From NCBI RefSeq assembly GCF_000737765.1, contig NZ_JPRI01000004.1:62001-126000 (forward strand): a stretch of 64,000 nt of DNA, given 5' to 3'. Position numbers and translations under genes: made by a program. The notes under the pieces are model-generated. The model was not told where the DNA came from. It ran no database searches and worked only from the letters and a program-made list of their open reading frames with translations. The DNA is from Chryseobacterium vrystaatense (GTDB lineage: Bacteria; Bacteroidota; Bacteroidia; Flavobacteriales; Weeksellaceae). This document shows positions 26,556 to 34,676 of this stretch, piece by piece (the first letter of the stretch is position 1; every line of letters begins with the position of its first letter).

Positions 26556-27698
26556 ATGTCATTTGAGTCTTTAGGGTTATCACACAATATTATTCATTCG
26601 GTCAACAAATTGGGTTATCTGAAGCCATTCCCAATACAAGAACAAGCGATTCCTGTGATTTTACAGGGAAAAGACTTGATGGGAATTGCACAGACAGGTT
26701 CGGGAAAAACAGCTTGTTTTGTGATGCCAATTCTTGAAAAATTACAGAATTCAGAAGTTAAAAAAGATCGTAATGTTCAGGTTTTAATATTGGTTCCTAC
26801 CCGCGAGTTAGCCATTCAAATTGATGAAGTTTTCAGAGCTTTTACAGAAAATTTGAAGCGTGAGATTCGTACAATGGCTGTTTATGGAGGGGTGTCTATC
26901 AATCCACAGATGAAAGGAATGTTTGGGGTAGAAGTTCTTATCGCAACACCCGGCCGTTTATTGGATTTGATTGATCATAATGCATTGAGCATTTCAGGAA
27001 TTCAACATTTGGTGATTGACGAAGCAGATAAAATGTTTCAGTTAGGTTTTGGTGAAGAAATGAATAAGCTTTTTGCTTTAATGCCTGTTATGAAACAAAC
27101 CACTTTGTTTTCGGCGACATTAAATGATAAGGTTTCTGAAATGAAGGAACGTTTGTCAATTACTCCCACAATCATTGAAATCAAAAAGGAAGAAGTTGAA
27201 ATTGATAATATCGAGCAATTGGCTTATCACGTTTCTCCTGAAAATAAAGGACCTTTTTTGCGGTATTTAATTAAAGAAAAGAAAGTTGAAAAAGCTTTAA
27301 TCTTTGTGTCATCTACAAGATCTGCGGATAATTTGGTAGAAAAACTTAAAAAGAATAAAATCAAAGCAGTAGCCATTCACAGTCAGAAATCACAAGGTGC
27401 GCGTAGAAATAATTTAGAGGAATTTAAAGTAAACGGAGCTCAGATTTTAGTTGCTACAGACTTAATAGGCCGTGGTATTCACATCGAGTCTTTACCTTGT
27501 GTCATCAATTACGAATTGCCACGTTCGCCTTTGGATTATATCCACCGTATTGGTAGAACAGGTCGTGCTCATGAAAAAGGAACTGCTATTAGTATTCTTA
27601 CAGATGATGAACTGCAGCATTTCAGAGTCATTCAAAAGAAAATGGGTAAAAAAGTAACTTTACAGAGAACAGAGGGTATTGATTTGCACGGATATTAA
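26556..27698 (+). CDS. DEAD/DEAH box RNA helicase
   Basis: About 380 residues from ATG 26556. The TTG at 26535 is inside the -7 element TATCTTTG and is not used. Helicase motifs in order are the Q-motif FPIQEQAIP, Walker A AQTGSGKT, PTRELAIQ, TPGRLLDLI, DEAD-type VIDEADKMF, SAT, and C-terminal LVATDLIGRGIHIESL and HRIGRTGRA. The protein lacks the long basic tail of many RhlE-like proteins. It probably remodels RNA in ribosome assembly or cold adaptation. The gene sits between two copies of one intergenic region and appears inserted. Confidence 0.93.
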   Translation: MSFESLGLSHNIIHSVNKLGYLKPFPIQEQAIPVILQGKDLMGIAQTGSGKTACFVMPILEKLQNSEVKKDRNVQVLILVPTRELAIQIDEVFRAFTENLKREIRTMAVYGGVSINPQMKGMFGVEVLIATPGRLLDLIDHNALSISGIQHLVIDEADKMFQLGFGEEMNKLFALMPVMKQTTLFSATLNDKVSEMKERLSITPTIIEIKKEEVEIDNIEQLAYHVSPENKGPFLRYLIKEKKVEKALIFVSSTRSADNLVEKLKKNKIKAVAIHSQKSQGARRNNLEEFKVNGAQILVATDLIGRGIHIESLPCVINYELPRSPLDYIHRIGRTGRAHEKGTAISILTDDELQHFRVIQKKMGKKVTLQRTEGIDLHGY

Positions 27699-27718
27699 TG
27701 CACAAATATAAAAAGCAA

Positions 27719-27751
27719 GGCTTCAATTTTAATCAGATTGAAGCCTTTTTT
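27719..27751 (+). terminator. Intrinsic terminator of the helicase gene
   Basis: Perfect 9-bp stem GGCTTCAAT / ATTGAAGCC with a 9-nt loop and TTTTTT. Confidence 0.9.
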
Positions 27752-27792
27752 AGCTGTTCTTACTTTGTAAATAAGAATAAGTACAATTCATA

Positions 27793-27909
27793 CTTTTTTC
27801 ATTTTAGATTCTTGAATTTTTGATAAATTTACGAGCATTACCATTTAAAATAAATGTCCAAAAATTAATAACCGGACGAAACTGCGATATTAAAATTTAA
27901 AACTGATAA
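27793..27909. repeat. Diverged direct repeat, copy B (bacillithiol operon upstream region)
   Basis: A second copy of the region at 26229-26334, with an insertion of about 9 bases after the AT-rich block. The palindrome appears as ATGTCC-N14-GGACGA (27854-27879). It abuts the start codon of the YfiT/BstA-like gene. Confidence 0.6.
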
Positions 27910-27910
27910 A

Positions 27911-28447
27911 ATGAGCAACTTAGAACAGAAGAGGTTTCCGATAGGTGAGTACCAACAACCTGAGAACATCTGCGATATCAAACTGGATGAATATATCAAA
28001 GTCATCAAAAACTTCCCTGAAAAGCTTAAAAACTTAATAGAAGACCTCTCTGATGATCAGCTGGACACCCCTTACAGAGAAGGAGGATGGACGGTAAGAC
28101 AGCTCGTCAATCATATAGCAGACAGTCATATCAACAGTTTTATTCGTCTCAAGTTGGCATTAACGGAAGACAACCCTACCATAAGGCCTTATGATGAAGC
28201 GAAGTGGGCAGAACTTCAGGACAGTGTCAATATGCCTGTAAAACCGGCCATGAGAATGATAAAAGGGACGCACCAAAGATGGGCAGCTTTGCTCAAAACC
28301 CTTACGAATAAGCAATTTGAGAGAACTTTTCATCATCCCGAACAAAACAAAAACTATGATCTGAGAAGTTATCTGGCGATGTATGTTTGGCATTGCAATC
28401 ATCATTTTGCACATATTGAAAACCTGAAGAAAGAAAAGGGGTGGTAA
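27911..28447 (+). CDS. YfiT/BstA-like DinB-superfamily bacillithiol transferase
   Basis: A 178-residue four-helix DinB-fold metalloenzyme. The motifs RFPIGEYQQPENI, LDTPYREGGWTVRQLVNHIADSHINSFIRLKLALTEDNPT and WHCNHHFAHIENL include the three metal-binding histidines. The family conjugates bacillithiol to electrophiles. The gene starts an overlapping four-gene operon whose third member is YtxJ-like, which supports a bacillithiol role. The upstream palindrome (copy B) may control it. Confidence 0.88.
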   Translation: MSNLEQKRFPIGEYQQPENICDIKLDEYIKVIKNFPEKLKNLIEDLSDDQLDTPYREGGWTVRQLVNHIADSHINSFIRLKLALTEDNPTIRPYDEAKWAELQDSVNMPVKPAMRMIKGTHQRWAALLKTLTNKQFERTFHHPEQNKNYDLRSYLAMYVWHCNHHFAHIENLKKEKGW

Positions 28448-28902
28448 AAAAGAGTTTGCATAACCCACTTTATTTTGAAGAGATAGGCCACAGAATTTCT
28501 CTGCTTGCTAAAAATACTCCTTCAAGATGGGGCAAAATGAACAGCTCACAGATGTTAAAGCATTGTGATCTTGTGCTTAAGGTCGTTTTAAGGAAAGTTG
28601 AACTTCCCGATATCAACATCGTATTTAGGGCAATAGGAGCAGCAACCAAAATGGAAATGCAGATCTTTAACAACGGAATTCCCCGAAACATGCCCACTTT
28701 TCGAAAACTAATCGTTAATTTTGAGTGTGATTTTGATGAATCAAAAACCAATCTGCTGAATACGCTGGAGGATTTCCGGACTGCATCTGAAAATAAAGAG
28801 CTTCCGGACCATCACAAGTTATTCGGTAAAATGACTGAAAAAGACTGGGGATTTTTAGAATACAAACATCTTGATCATCATTTAAAACAATTTAATGTAT
28901 GA
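28441..28902 (+). CDS. DUF1569 domain (DinB-like) protein
   Basis: A 153-residue DUF1569-like protein with MNSSQMLKHCDLVLK and HLDHHLKQF, matching the DinB-related helical fold. The likely start is GTG 28441, overlapping the end of the upstream gene by 7 nt; a TTG at 28454 is an alternative. It overlaps the YtxJ-like gene by 4 nt. The role is unknown, but the fold and operon position suggest metal- and thiol-dependent chemistry with bacillithiol. Confidence 0.85.
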   Translation: MVKKSLHNPLYFEEIGHRISLLAKNTPSRWGKMNSSQMLKHCDLVLKVVLRKVELPDINIVFRAIGAATKMEMQIFNNGIPRNMPTFRKLIVNFECDFDESKTNLLNTLEDFRTASENKELPDHHKLFGKMTEKDWGFLEYKHLDHHLKQFNV

Positions 28903-29279
28903 GTTTTTTTGATAAAATATTCGGAGGAAAACAAGACAATCCTGAACGTAAATCTTTCTGGAAAAAAATAGAATCAGAAGAGGATTTGGCCAAGGCAATA
29001 GAGAATTCCTATCACCATAGAATTGCTATTTTCAAACATTCAACACGATGCTTCATCAGCAAAACGGTATTGAGCAATTTTGAAAAAGAAATAGATAGTT
29101 TAGATCAAAAACCGGATTTATATTATCTTGATTTGCTGGAACACAGGCCGATTTCAAATAAGATATCTGAGGATCTTGGACTAAGACATGAAAGTCCCCA
29201 GCTGATTATCATAGAAGACGGACAGGTGGTCAACAGTGCTTCGCACGAGGATATATCTTCAAGCCAGATTGTATCATGA
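28899..29279 (+). CDS. ytxJ: YtxJ-like bacillithiol-system redox protein
   Basis: A 126-residue thioredoxin-fold protein with FKHSTRCFISKTVLSNFE (about residues 46-63) and LEHRPISNKISEDLGLRHESPQLIII, typical of the YtxJ/bacilliredoxin-related monothiol family. It has one active-site cysteine, in the motif RCFISK. It probably handles mixed disulfides with bacillithiol. It overlaps both neighbours by 4 nt (ATGA), so it is tightly coupled to the regulator downstream. Confidence 0.88.
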   Translation: MSFFDKIFGGKQDNPERKSFWKKIESEEDLAKAIENSYHHRIAIFKHSTRCFISKTVLSNFEKEIDSLDQKPDLYYLDLLEHRPISNKISEDLGLRHESPQLIIIEDGQVVNSASHEDISSSQIVS

Positions 29280-29869
29280 AGAATATAAACACTTATTTAG
29301 CAAAAGTATTAAATGTTCCTATAGAAAAAGTGAACATGTGCAGCTTACACTATGAAGTAAAGAAAATACCTAAAAACCAGTTTCTTTTACAGTATGGTGA
29401 AATCTGCAGGCACATATTCTTTGTAGAAAAGGGACTGTTGAAGATGTATTCCATTGATAAAAACGGAAAAGAGCACATTATACAGTTTGCTCCTGAAAGC
29501 TGGCTGATTTCTGACCGAAGCAGTTTGTACTTTAATGAAAAATCTATTTACTATATAGAGGCCGTAGAAGATACAGAAGTGCTTTTTCTTCATCCCGATT
29601 TCTTCAACAAACTGGTAGAACAGTTTCCAAACAGTATTGAAAGAAGTGATTTCCTCCTGCAAAAACATATCAGAAGTTTGCAGAACCGGATCAATTCTCT
29701 GTTGGGAGAAACAGCCGAAGAGAGGTATATGAAGTTCATCAAAATGTATCCGGATCTTCTCTTAAGAGTTCCACAATGGATGATTGCTTCCTACCTCGGA
29801 ATTACTCCTGAAAGTTTGAGTCGCGTAAGAAAAGAACTGGCAAGAAAAAATTTCGTTCCGGATAAATAA
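29276..29869 (+). CDS. Crp/Fnr family regulator (end of bacillithiol operon)
   Basis: A 197-residue cyclic-nucleotide-binding-fold regulator. The N-terminal cupin-like domain carries LLQYGEICRHIFFVEKGLLKMY, and the C-terminal winged helix has MIASYLGITPESLSRVRKELARKNF. Its ATG overlaps the stop of the YtxJ-like gene. The effector is unknown: the nucleotide-binding Glu/Arg pattern of classic CRP is not seen. Co-expression with bacillithiol genes suggests it senses or controls redox stress. It is convergent with the MocR gene 6 nt away. Confidence 0.88.
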   Translation: MKNINTYLAKVLNVPIEKVNMCSLHYEVKKIPKNQFLLQYGEICRHIFFVEKGLLKMYSIDKNGKEHIIQFAPESWLISDRSSLYFNEKSIYYIEAVEDTEVLFLHPDFFNKLVEQFPNSIERSDFLLQKHIRSLQNRINSLLGETAEERYMKFIKMYPDLLLRVPQWMIASYLGITPESLSRVRKELARKNFVPDK

Positions 29870-29875
29870 AAACTA

Positions 29876-31288
29876 TCAGATTTTTTTCGCAAGATGTCCG
29901 ACCTTTTGCAGGCATAATTGGGTTTCTTCTGTCCAGGGGAGGCCCATACAGAGACGCATGCAGTTTTCAAACTGGTCCTGAAGACTGAACATTCTACCTG
30001 GTGCAATACTGATATTCTGTTTAATCGCCAGATCATACAGTTCCGTGGTACGGATTTTTTTATCAAATTCTACCCAGAGAGAAAGACCTCCCTGCGGACG
30101 GCTGGTTTTGGTGCCTTCAGGAAAGTAATCAGCAATAGTTTGGACGTAATTCTGATAATTATTCTGAACAGCCCTTCTCATCTGTTGAAGGTGCTTTTCA
30201 TACCTTCCGGATTTGAGGAAATTAGCGACCGCTTCATTGACAATAGAAATGGATGATGTGGAGTGAAGCAATTTAAGTTTCATAATCTTGCTTTTGTATT
30301 TTCCCGGAGCAATCCATCCTACACGATATCCAGGGGCTAAAGTCTTTGAGATAGAGCTGCAATACAAGACATTTCCATCCTTATCAAAAGATTTACAACA
30401 TTTTGGACGGATTGCCCCGAAATAAAGATCTCCATATACATCATCTTCAATCAAAGGGATATTATTTTCAGAAAGAAGCTGTACAATCTCTTTTTTATTT
30501 TCATCCGGCATGCAGCTTCCCAAAGGTGAATTGAAATTTGGAATTAACAGGCATAAATTAATCTGCGGGATTACTTTTTTTAAAGCCTCTATTTCTATAC
30601 CGGTAGTAGGGTGGGTAGGAAGTTCAAGTACATTTAAGCCAAAACCGTTGGCAAGTTGAAGAATCCCCGGATAACATGGGCTTTCGATGGCTATTGTATC
30701 TCCTGGTTTCCCCAGTGCCATCAGACAGAATGACAATGCATTCATACCGCCGTTTGTAGTAACAAGATCATGTTCATTCAGATTTCCGCCCCATTGAAGC
30801 GAGCGGACTGCGATCATTCTGCGAAGCTTTAAATTTCCCTGCAGTTCCTCATATTCCGTTCCACCTTCTTTTAGTTCCCGGGTAGCATTGATGATTTCTT
30901 TTTTAAGTTTAGCCTGAGGCAGCAGATCTCCTGAGGGAACTCCGATAGAAAAGAATGTTATTCCTTTTTTACCCATATTTTCATAAACGCGGCTGATCAG
31001 TTCATCCGGTTCATCATTATTGGCAATCAGAGAAGGTCGGCTTACTTCCGGAAGAGGAAGCTTTACAGACATGATCCGGCTGACAAAATAACCTGACTGT
31101 GGTTTGGACTCAATCAAAGACTGTGATTCCAGTTCCAGGAAAACTCTCTTTGCAGTATTCATACTTACCTGGTGCTCCTGACACATCATTCTCACCGAAG
31201 GAAGTCTGTCTCCTGCCTTCAGTACACCATTTCTGATCTGGGAAGCTATCCCGTCTGCAATCTCTGTATAAATATATTCTCTGTTCAT
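29876..31288 (-). CDS. MocR-type regulator: GntR HTH fused to PLP aminotransferase fold
   Basis: A 470-residue protein. The N-terminal GntR HTH (residues 1-70) includes GDRLPSVRMMCQEHQVSMNTAKRVFLELE. The C-terminal fold type I PLP domain has NGGMNALSF, NFNSPLG, IEDDVYGDLYFG and the Schiff-base lysine in SSISKTLAPGYRVGW. MocR proteins sense amino compounds or pyridoxal phosphate rather than acting as enzymes. It diverges from the EamA transporter gene, a classic regulator-target layout, so it probably regulates that transporter. Confidence 0.9.
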   Translation of the reverse strand: MNREYIYTEIADGIASQIRNGVLKAGDRLPSVRMMCQEHQVSMNTAKRVFLELESQSLIESKPQSGYFVSRIMSVKLPLPEVSRPSLIANNDEPDELISRVYENMGKKGITFFSIGVPSGDLLPQAKLKKEIINATRELKEGGTEYEELQGNLKLRRMIAVRSLQWGGNLNEHDLVTTNGGMNALSFCLMALGKPGDTIAIESPCYPGILQLANGFGLNVLELPTHPTTGIEIEALKKVIPQINLCLLIPNFNSPLGSCMPDENKKEIVQLLSENNIPLIEDDVYGDLYFGAIRPKCCKSFDKDGNVLYCSSISKTLAPGYRVGWIAPGKYKSKIMKLKLLHSTSSISIVNEAVANFLKSGRYEKHLQQMRRAVQNNYQNYVQTIADYFPEGTKTSRPQGGLSLWVEFDKKIRTTELYDLAIKQNISIAPGRMFSLQDQFENCMRLCMGLPWTEETQLCLQKVGHLAKKI

Positions 31289-31307
31289 TTCTTAAACTGT
31301 GCTCATG

Positions 31308-31358
31308 CAAATATACAAAACTGGGACTGTGTTTATTCATTTTGTCTTTCTAATTTTG
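31308..31358. promoter_or_regulatory. Divergent promoters of MocR and EamA genes
   Basis: -7 elements: TATATTTG on the minus strand (31315-31308) and TAATTTTG on the plus strand (31351-31358). ACTGTG repeats at about 31296 and 31326 are possible MocR half-sites. Confidence 0.5.
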
Positions 31359-31378
31359 AATCATCAAAAAATAATAAA

Positions 31379-32263
31379 ATGATGAGTGATACAATATCTA
31401 AAGACGAAAGTCTAAGTGGATGGATCAATGGGTTTATAGGGGTACTGCTTTTCAGTGGATCCATGCCTGCCACAAAATTAGCGGTTATGGAGATGAGCCC
31501 GATCTTTGTAACCATTGCAAGGGCTGCTATTGCAGGAATTCTGGCACTTTCGGTATTGATGATCTATAAAGAAAAACGTCCTGAAAAGAAGCAGATATTT
31601 CCACTTCTTCTGGTTTCTGTAGGTTGTGTAGTCGGTTTTCCACTCCTTTCGGCATTGGCACTTCAGTACCTTACCTCGGCTCATTCTATCGTATTTCTTG
31701 GGATGCTTCCTTTGGCAACTGCTGTATTCGGTGTGTTCCGTGGTGGAGAACGTCCGCATCCTGTATTTTGGTTTTTCTCAGTTATCGGAAGTCTTTTGGT
31801 GATTGGGTATGCAGTTTCACAAGGAATATCAGCTTCGCCGATTGGAGATATTCTGATGCTGATTGCTGTTATTTTATGCGGGATGGGATATGCTGAAGGT
31901 GCTAAACTGTCAAAGACATTAGGTGGATGGCAGGTTATCTCATGGGCTTTAGTGTTGGCATTACCCGTCATGATTCCTTTATTTTTTATTTATTTTCCGG
32001 ATCACATTGAAACTGTAAGTTTTAAGGGTTGGTTTGGAATGGCTTATATTTCTCTTTTCAGTATGTTTATTGGATTTATATTTTGGTACAAAGGCTTGGC
32101 ACAGGGAGGTATTGCCACCGTGGGGCAGCTACAGCTGTTACAGCCTTTTTTCGGACTTGGGCTTGCTGCGTATTTTCTTCATGAGCAGGTGAGTGTCGGA
32201 ATGCTCGGAGTGACTGTCGGTGTTATTTTATGTGTAGCCGGAACCAAAAAATTCGCCAAATAA
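31379..32263 (+). CDS. EamA/DMT family transporter
   Basis: About 294 residues from ATG 31379 (a second ATG follows at 31382). Ten hydrophobic helices in two repeats are typical of drug/metabolite transporters; WINGFIGVLLFSGSMPATKLAV opens the first repeat and GFIFWYKGLAQGGIATVGQLQLLQPFFGL marks the second. It probably exports an amino compound or metabolite sensed by the divergent MocR regulator; the substrate cannot be told from sequence. Confidence 0.9.
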   Translation: MMSDTISKDESLSGWINGFIGVLLFSGSMPATKLAVMEMSPIFVTIARAAIAGILALSVLMIYKEKRPEKKQIFPLLLVSVGCVVGFPLLSALALQYLTSAHSIVFLGMLPLATAVFGVFRGGERPHPVFWFFSVIGSLLVIGYAVSQGISASPIGDILMLIAVILCGMGYAEGAKLSKTLGGWQVISWALVLALPVMIPLFFIYFPDHIETVSFKGWFGMAYISLFSMFIGFIFWYKGLAQGGIATVGQLQLLQPFFGLGLAAYFLHEQVSVGMLGVTVGVILCVAGTKKFAK

Positions 32264-32277
32264 ACAGGAATCAGGCA

Positions 32278-32295
32278 TTATGATTCAAATCATAA
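32278..32295. promoter_or_regulatory. Crp/Fnr-type box upstream of the small lipoprotein gene
   Basis: TTATGATTCAAATCATAA, a perfect palindrome containing TGAT-N4-ATCA. Its centre (32286.5) is 36.5 nt before the last G of the -7 element TATCTTTG (32316-32323), a spacing expected for class II activation near -41.5. Confidence 0.65.
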
Positions 32296-32347
32296 AACGA
32301 AGTTTTGTAATGAATTATCTTTGGTTGCAGTACAAAATATAACGATT

Positions 32348-32560
32348 ATGAAATTAACTCTTTTACTTATGCTTTTAGGCTTAGCGGTATTAAGCTGTAA
32401 AAAGGAAACTAAAGTAGACACTTCTCCCACTTCCGACAGTGTTATTACAGATACTGTCCCTGCAGATTCAATGGGTGCGCCTATGCCTTCTGATACTTTG
32501 CCTATGACTGATACCGCAGGTGTAAAAAAAACAGATACAGCGAAGGTTACTAAAAAATAA
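32348..32560 (+). CDS. Small lipoprotein
   Basis: About 70 residues from ATG 32348. The upstream TTG at 32321 lies in the -7 element TATCTTTG and was rejected. A lipoprotein signal ends at LAVLSC (Cys17); the rest is a low-complexity, Thr/Asp/Pro-rich disordered tail. Family unrecognised. It is preceded by a Crp/Fnr-type box and followed by a terminator, so it is a single-gene unit possibly under the regulator at 33008. Confidence 0.75.
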   Translation: MKLTLLLMLLGLAVLSCKKETKVDTSPTSDSVITDTVPADSMGAPMPSDTLPMTDTAGVKKTDTAKVTKK

Positions 32561-32581
32561 TTTTAACCGCCATATATTTAT

Positions 32582-32613
32582 AAAACCCGTTTTTTTATTA
32601 AAGCGGGTTTTAA
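32582..32613 (+). terminator. Intrinsic terminator of the lipoprotein gene
   Basis: Stem AAAACCCG / CGGGTTTT with a T-rich loop and trailing T residues. Confidence 0.75.
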
Positions 32614-33007
32614 TATCCTTCAGTGCTCTGCGAGGAAGAATTTCTGGTGTTAGTAAGTTTGCTTTGCGAATATCTTTATTTTTAAACTTTTTTTATGAAT
32701 ATATATGAATATATAAATTGATTATATTGTATTTTGATAATTATTTTAACTTTATTTAACAATTTACTTAATGATTAGGGTTCAGTATTTGCATAGGTTA
32801 AAACAAGATGTACTTCCCAATGAAATTTTTCAGTGAGACCATCTATCATGATCGATGACGAAAATATGGTATTTTGAGAAGGAATAAAACATCAGGAGAA
32901 GCAGAAAAATAAGATTTGTTCAATTAAAGATCGAAAAATTTTATATTAAAAACGGTTTCAATAATAAATTTCCCTATTTTTTATTGAAAATATTTAAAGA
33001 CATACGT
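32614..33007. other. Non-coding region upstream of Crp/Fnr regulator
   Basis: About 390 AT-rich bases. No open frame, hairpin or Crp/Fnr box was recognised. A TATTTGC at about 32788 is a poor promoter candidate. Confidence 0.45.
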
Positions 33008-33622
33008 ATGAAAACAATAAGCTGCATGAATATTGACGACGAACTGTTATATTCATCCGGAGGAGAGATCAAGCAATACAAAAAAGGTGAACCCATATAC
33101 AGGGAAGGAGACCATGCTAATTATTATTTCCAGATTAGAGAAGGAAAAGTGAAACTCAATAATTATGATGATGAAGGAAGAGAATTTATTCATAATATTT
33201 TTGGAGGAAAACAGAGCTTTGGAGATTCAATGCTTTTTTTAGATAAATTTTATCCTACGAATGCCATCTGCATCGTTCCTTCTGAAATTATCAGAGTGCC
33301 GAAGGAGAGATTTATCGAATTGATTAAAAAACATCCTCATTTATCTTTGGAAATGAATGCTTGTCTTTCTCAAAGGCTTTATTTCAAGGCAATTATGCTT
33401 CACAGTATGGCATCATTGAATCCTGCTTCAAGGCTTAAAGGGCTTCTCGATTATCTTAAAAGTTATCATGATGACAGCTGTGGAAGCTGCTTTCAGGTTG
33501 AGCTTACAAGACAGCAGATTGCCAATTTGGTGGGTCTTCGTGTAGAAACAGTAATCAGGGCATTGAAAAAAATGGAAAAAGAAGGAAATATTACCATAGA
33601 AAACAGAAAAATTGTGTATTAA
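33008..33622 (+). CDS. Crp/Fnr family regulator flanked by its likely target boxes
   Basis: About 204 residues from ATG 33008. The sensor domain includes YKKGEPIYREGDHANYYFQIREGKVKL, then a dimer helix and winged helix with LTRQQIANLVGLRVETVIRALKKMEKEG. The recognition helix RVETVIR resembles Fnr-type E-x-x-x-R contacts with TGA half-sites. Cysteines include C5, C162 and C165 (CGSC just before the HTH), which could bind a metal or sense redox; this is not proven. Two TGAT-N4-(A/G)TCA boxes flank the gene at identical spacing from -7 elements, so they are probable targets. Confidence 0.88.
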   Translation: MKTISCMNIDDELLYSSGGEIKQYKKGEPIYREGDHANYYFQIREGKVKLNNYDDEGREFIHNIFGGKQSFGDSMLFLDKFYPTNAICIVPSEIIRVPKERFIELIKKHPHLSLEMNACLSQRLYFKAIMLHSMASLNPASRLKGLLDYLKSYHDDSCGSCFQVELTRQQIANLVGLRVETVIRALKKMEKEGNITIENRKIVY

Positions 33623-33634
33623 TCTTCACATCAA

Positions 33635-33679
33635 TATGATCCAGGTCATAAAAAAGTGAATTATTGTAGTGTACCTTTG
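33635..33679 (+). promoter_or_regulatory. Crp/Fnr-type box with -7 element upstream of the catalase gene group
   Basis: TATGATCCAGGTCATA (33635-33650; centre 33642.5) lies 36.5 nt before the last G of TACCTTTG (33672-33679), the same spacing as the box at 32278. It is a candidate class II activation promoter for the downstream genes. Confidence 0.65.
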
Positions 33680-33913
33680 GGAGATCAAATTTCAATATAT
33701 TCTTAAGACCTCAGTAAAGGCGGCAAAAAGCTTTCGGCTTTTAGAATTGATCATCAATTCCCAATCGATGCCTGATCACTACATCACTTCCGGTTCTGTA
33801 AAAAAATCAGTTGAGAATACTGTGGGTGAGGTGACTGTACTTCAGAAAGATTGAAATCGAGATAAGAAAATAAGTTCCCTGAAGAACATATTGAACCACG
33901 ATTATTCAGAAAT

Positions 33914-34216
33914 ATGGATTGCCAGAAAATAGTAAAAAGCCTGAATCATAAGGACTTTAAAAGAGTTCCTAATAAAGGAAGCTGGTTCCAGGAAGGAGCA
34001 GCAGTTTACGCCAAAGAGATCAGGCATAATATTTTTTTACTTTTTGTGATTTTAAAGGACATAGAGATTGAAAATATTCAGGCACTGATTGCTCATTTTG
34101 ATAATTTTAGCAGTATTGGTCAAAAAGAACCGGAGCAGGTCATGTTTTATCTTTCAATCAAAGACAAAGAAGATCTTCATTATTTTGAGAAGTATTTAAA
34201 AATTTCCGATAACTAA
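33914..34216 (+). CDS. Unknown 100-residue protein
   Basis: An unrecognised soluble 100-residue protein with no signal peptide or membrane helix. Sequence features are an aromatic N-terminal half (GSWFQEGAAVYAKEIRHNIFLLFVILKDIEI) and an acidic C-terminus. It lies downstream of the Crp/Fnr-controlled promoter candidate at 33672 and 8-14 nt before another unknown gene, so it probably belongs to the same stress unit as the catalase. The roughly 235 bases between the promoter and this start hold only a doubtful 61-codon frame. Confidence 0.6.
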   Translation: MDCQKIVKSLNHKDFKRVPNKGSWFQEGAAVYAKEIRHNIFLLFVILKDIEIENIQALIAHFDNFSSIGQKEPEQVMFYLSIKDKEDLHYFEKYLKISDN

Positions 34217-34230
34217 TAACCATTGTGCAT

Positions 34231-34617
34231 ATGATATTTGAAAATGACACTTTAAAATATTCCGGACTGAATGATAAAAATAATATGATAGAGAATGAAT
34301 CTTTATTTCCAAGCGTTATCAATTCATATGGAGTTACTGCTTTTCTAATCAAGTCATTGGAAAAGATAAAAAATAATGCCAAGTGCGATATTCTTAAAAA
34401 TGTGATCGATACTTATATTAAAGAATACATTTTGAATATCCGTGAATATCATGGCGAAAAAACACAGTCTTCGTCACAGATTGAGACAGAAATAAAAATA
34501 GAAAATTCTTCTTTCACTTTATATGCCAAGACAGCGTATTATAAAGTATTAAAAGAAGAAGAATATCTTAATAAGCTCTTGCAGACTCTTGAAAAAGACA
34601 GAACTCACACAGAATAA
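34231..34617 (+). CDS. Unknown 128-residue protein
   Basis: An unrecognised, probably helical cytoplasmic protein. GTG 34225 is an alternative start, adding two residues. It has a single Cys and mostly polar helices (FLIKSLEKIKNNAKCDILKNVIDTYIKEYI; a long Lys/Glu C-terminal helix). It is followed after 2 nt by a perfect palindrome (34620-34638) in the catalase leader. Its position suggests it is expressed with the catalase group. Confidence 0.55.
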   Translation: MIFENDTLKYSGLNDKNNMIENESLFPSVINSYGVTAFLIKSLEKIKNNAKCDILKNVIDTYIKEYILNIREYHGEKTQSSSQIETEIKIENSSFTLYAKTAYYKVLKEEEYLNKLLQTLEKDRTHTE

Positions 34618-34619
34618 TC

Positions 34620-34638
34620 CAGACAATAACATTGTCTG
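34620..34638. promoter_or_regulatory. Palindrome upstream of the catalase gene
   Basis: CAGACAAT-AAC-ATTGTCTG, perfect 8-bp arms, then ACTTTTTA. It ends 38 nt before the catalase start codon. Either an operator for a stress regulator or a weak intergenic hairpin/terminator. Confidence 0.5.
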
Positions 34639-34645
34639 ACTTTTT

Positions 34646-34660
34646 ACCCTTCACACCACA
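34646..34660 (+). promoter_or_regulatory. 15-nt leader motif of the catalase gene
   Basis: ACCCTTCACACCACA, exactly 16 nt before the ATG at 34677. The identical 15 bases occur at the same distance from the next gene's start (36824-36838). It is not a Shine-Dalgarno sequence. Confidence 0.6.
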
Positions 34661-34676
34661 CCAAAAAAAAATTGAT

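Noticed and set aside
33669..33854. 61-codon plus-strand frame between the Crp/Fnr gene and the unknown 100-residue gene
   Set aside because: No recognised family; its GTG start lies just before the -7 element, so the frame covers the promoter. Left out as a probable non-coding leader.
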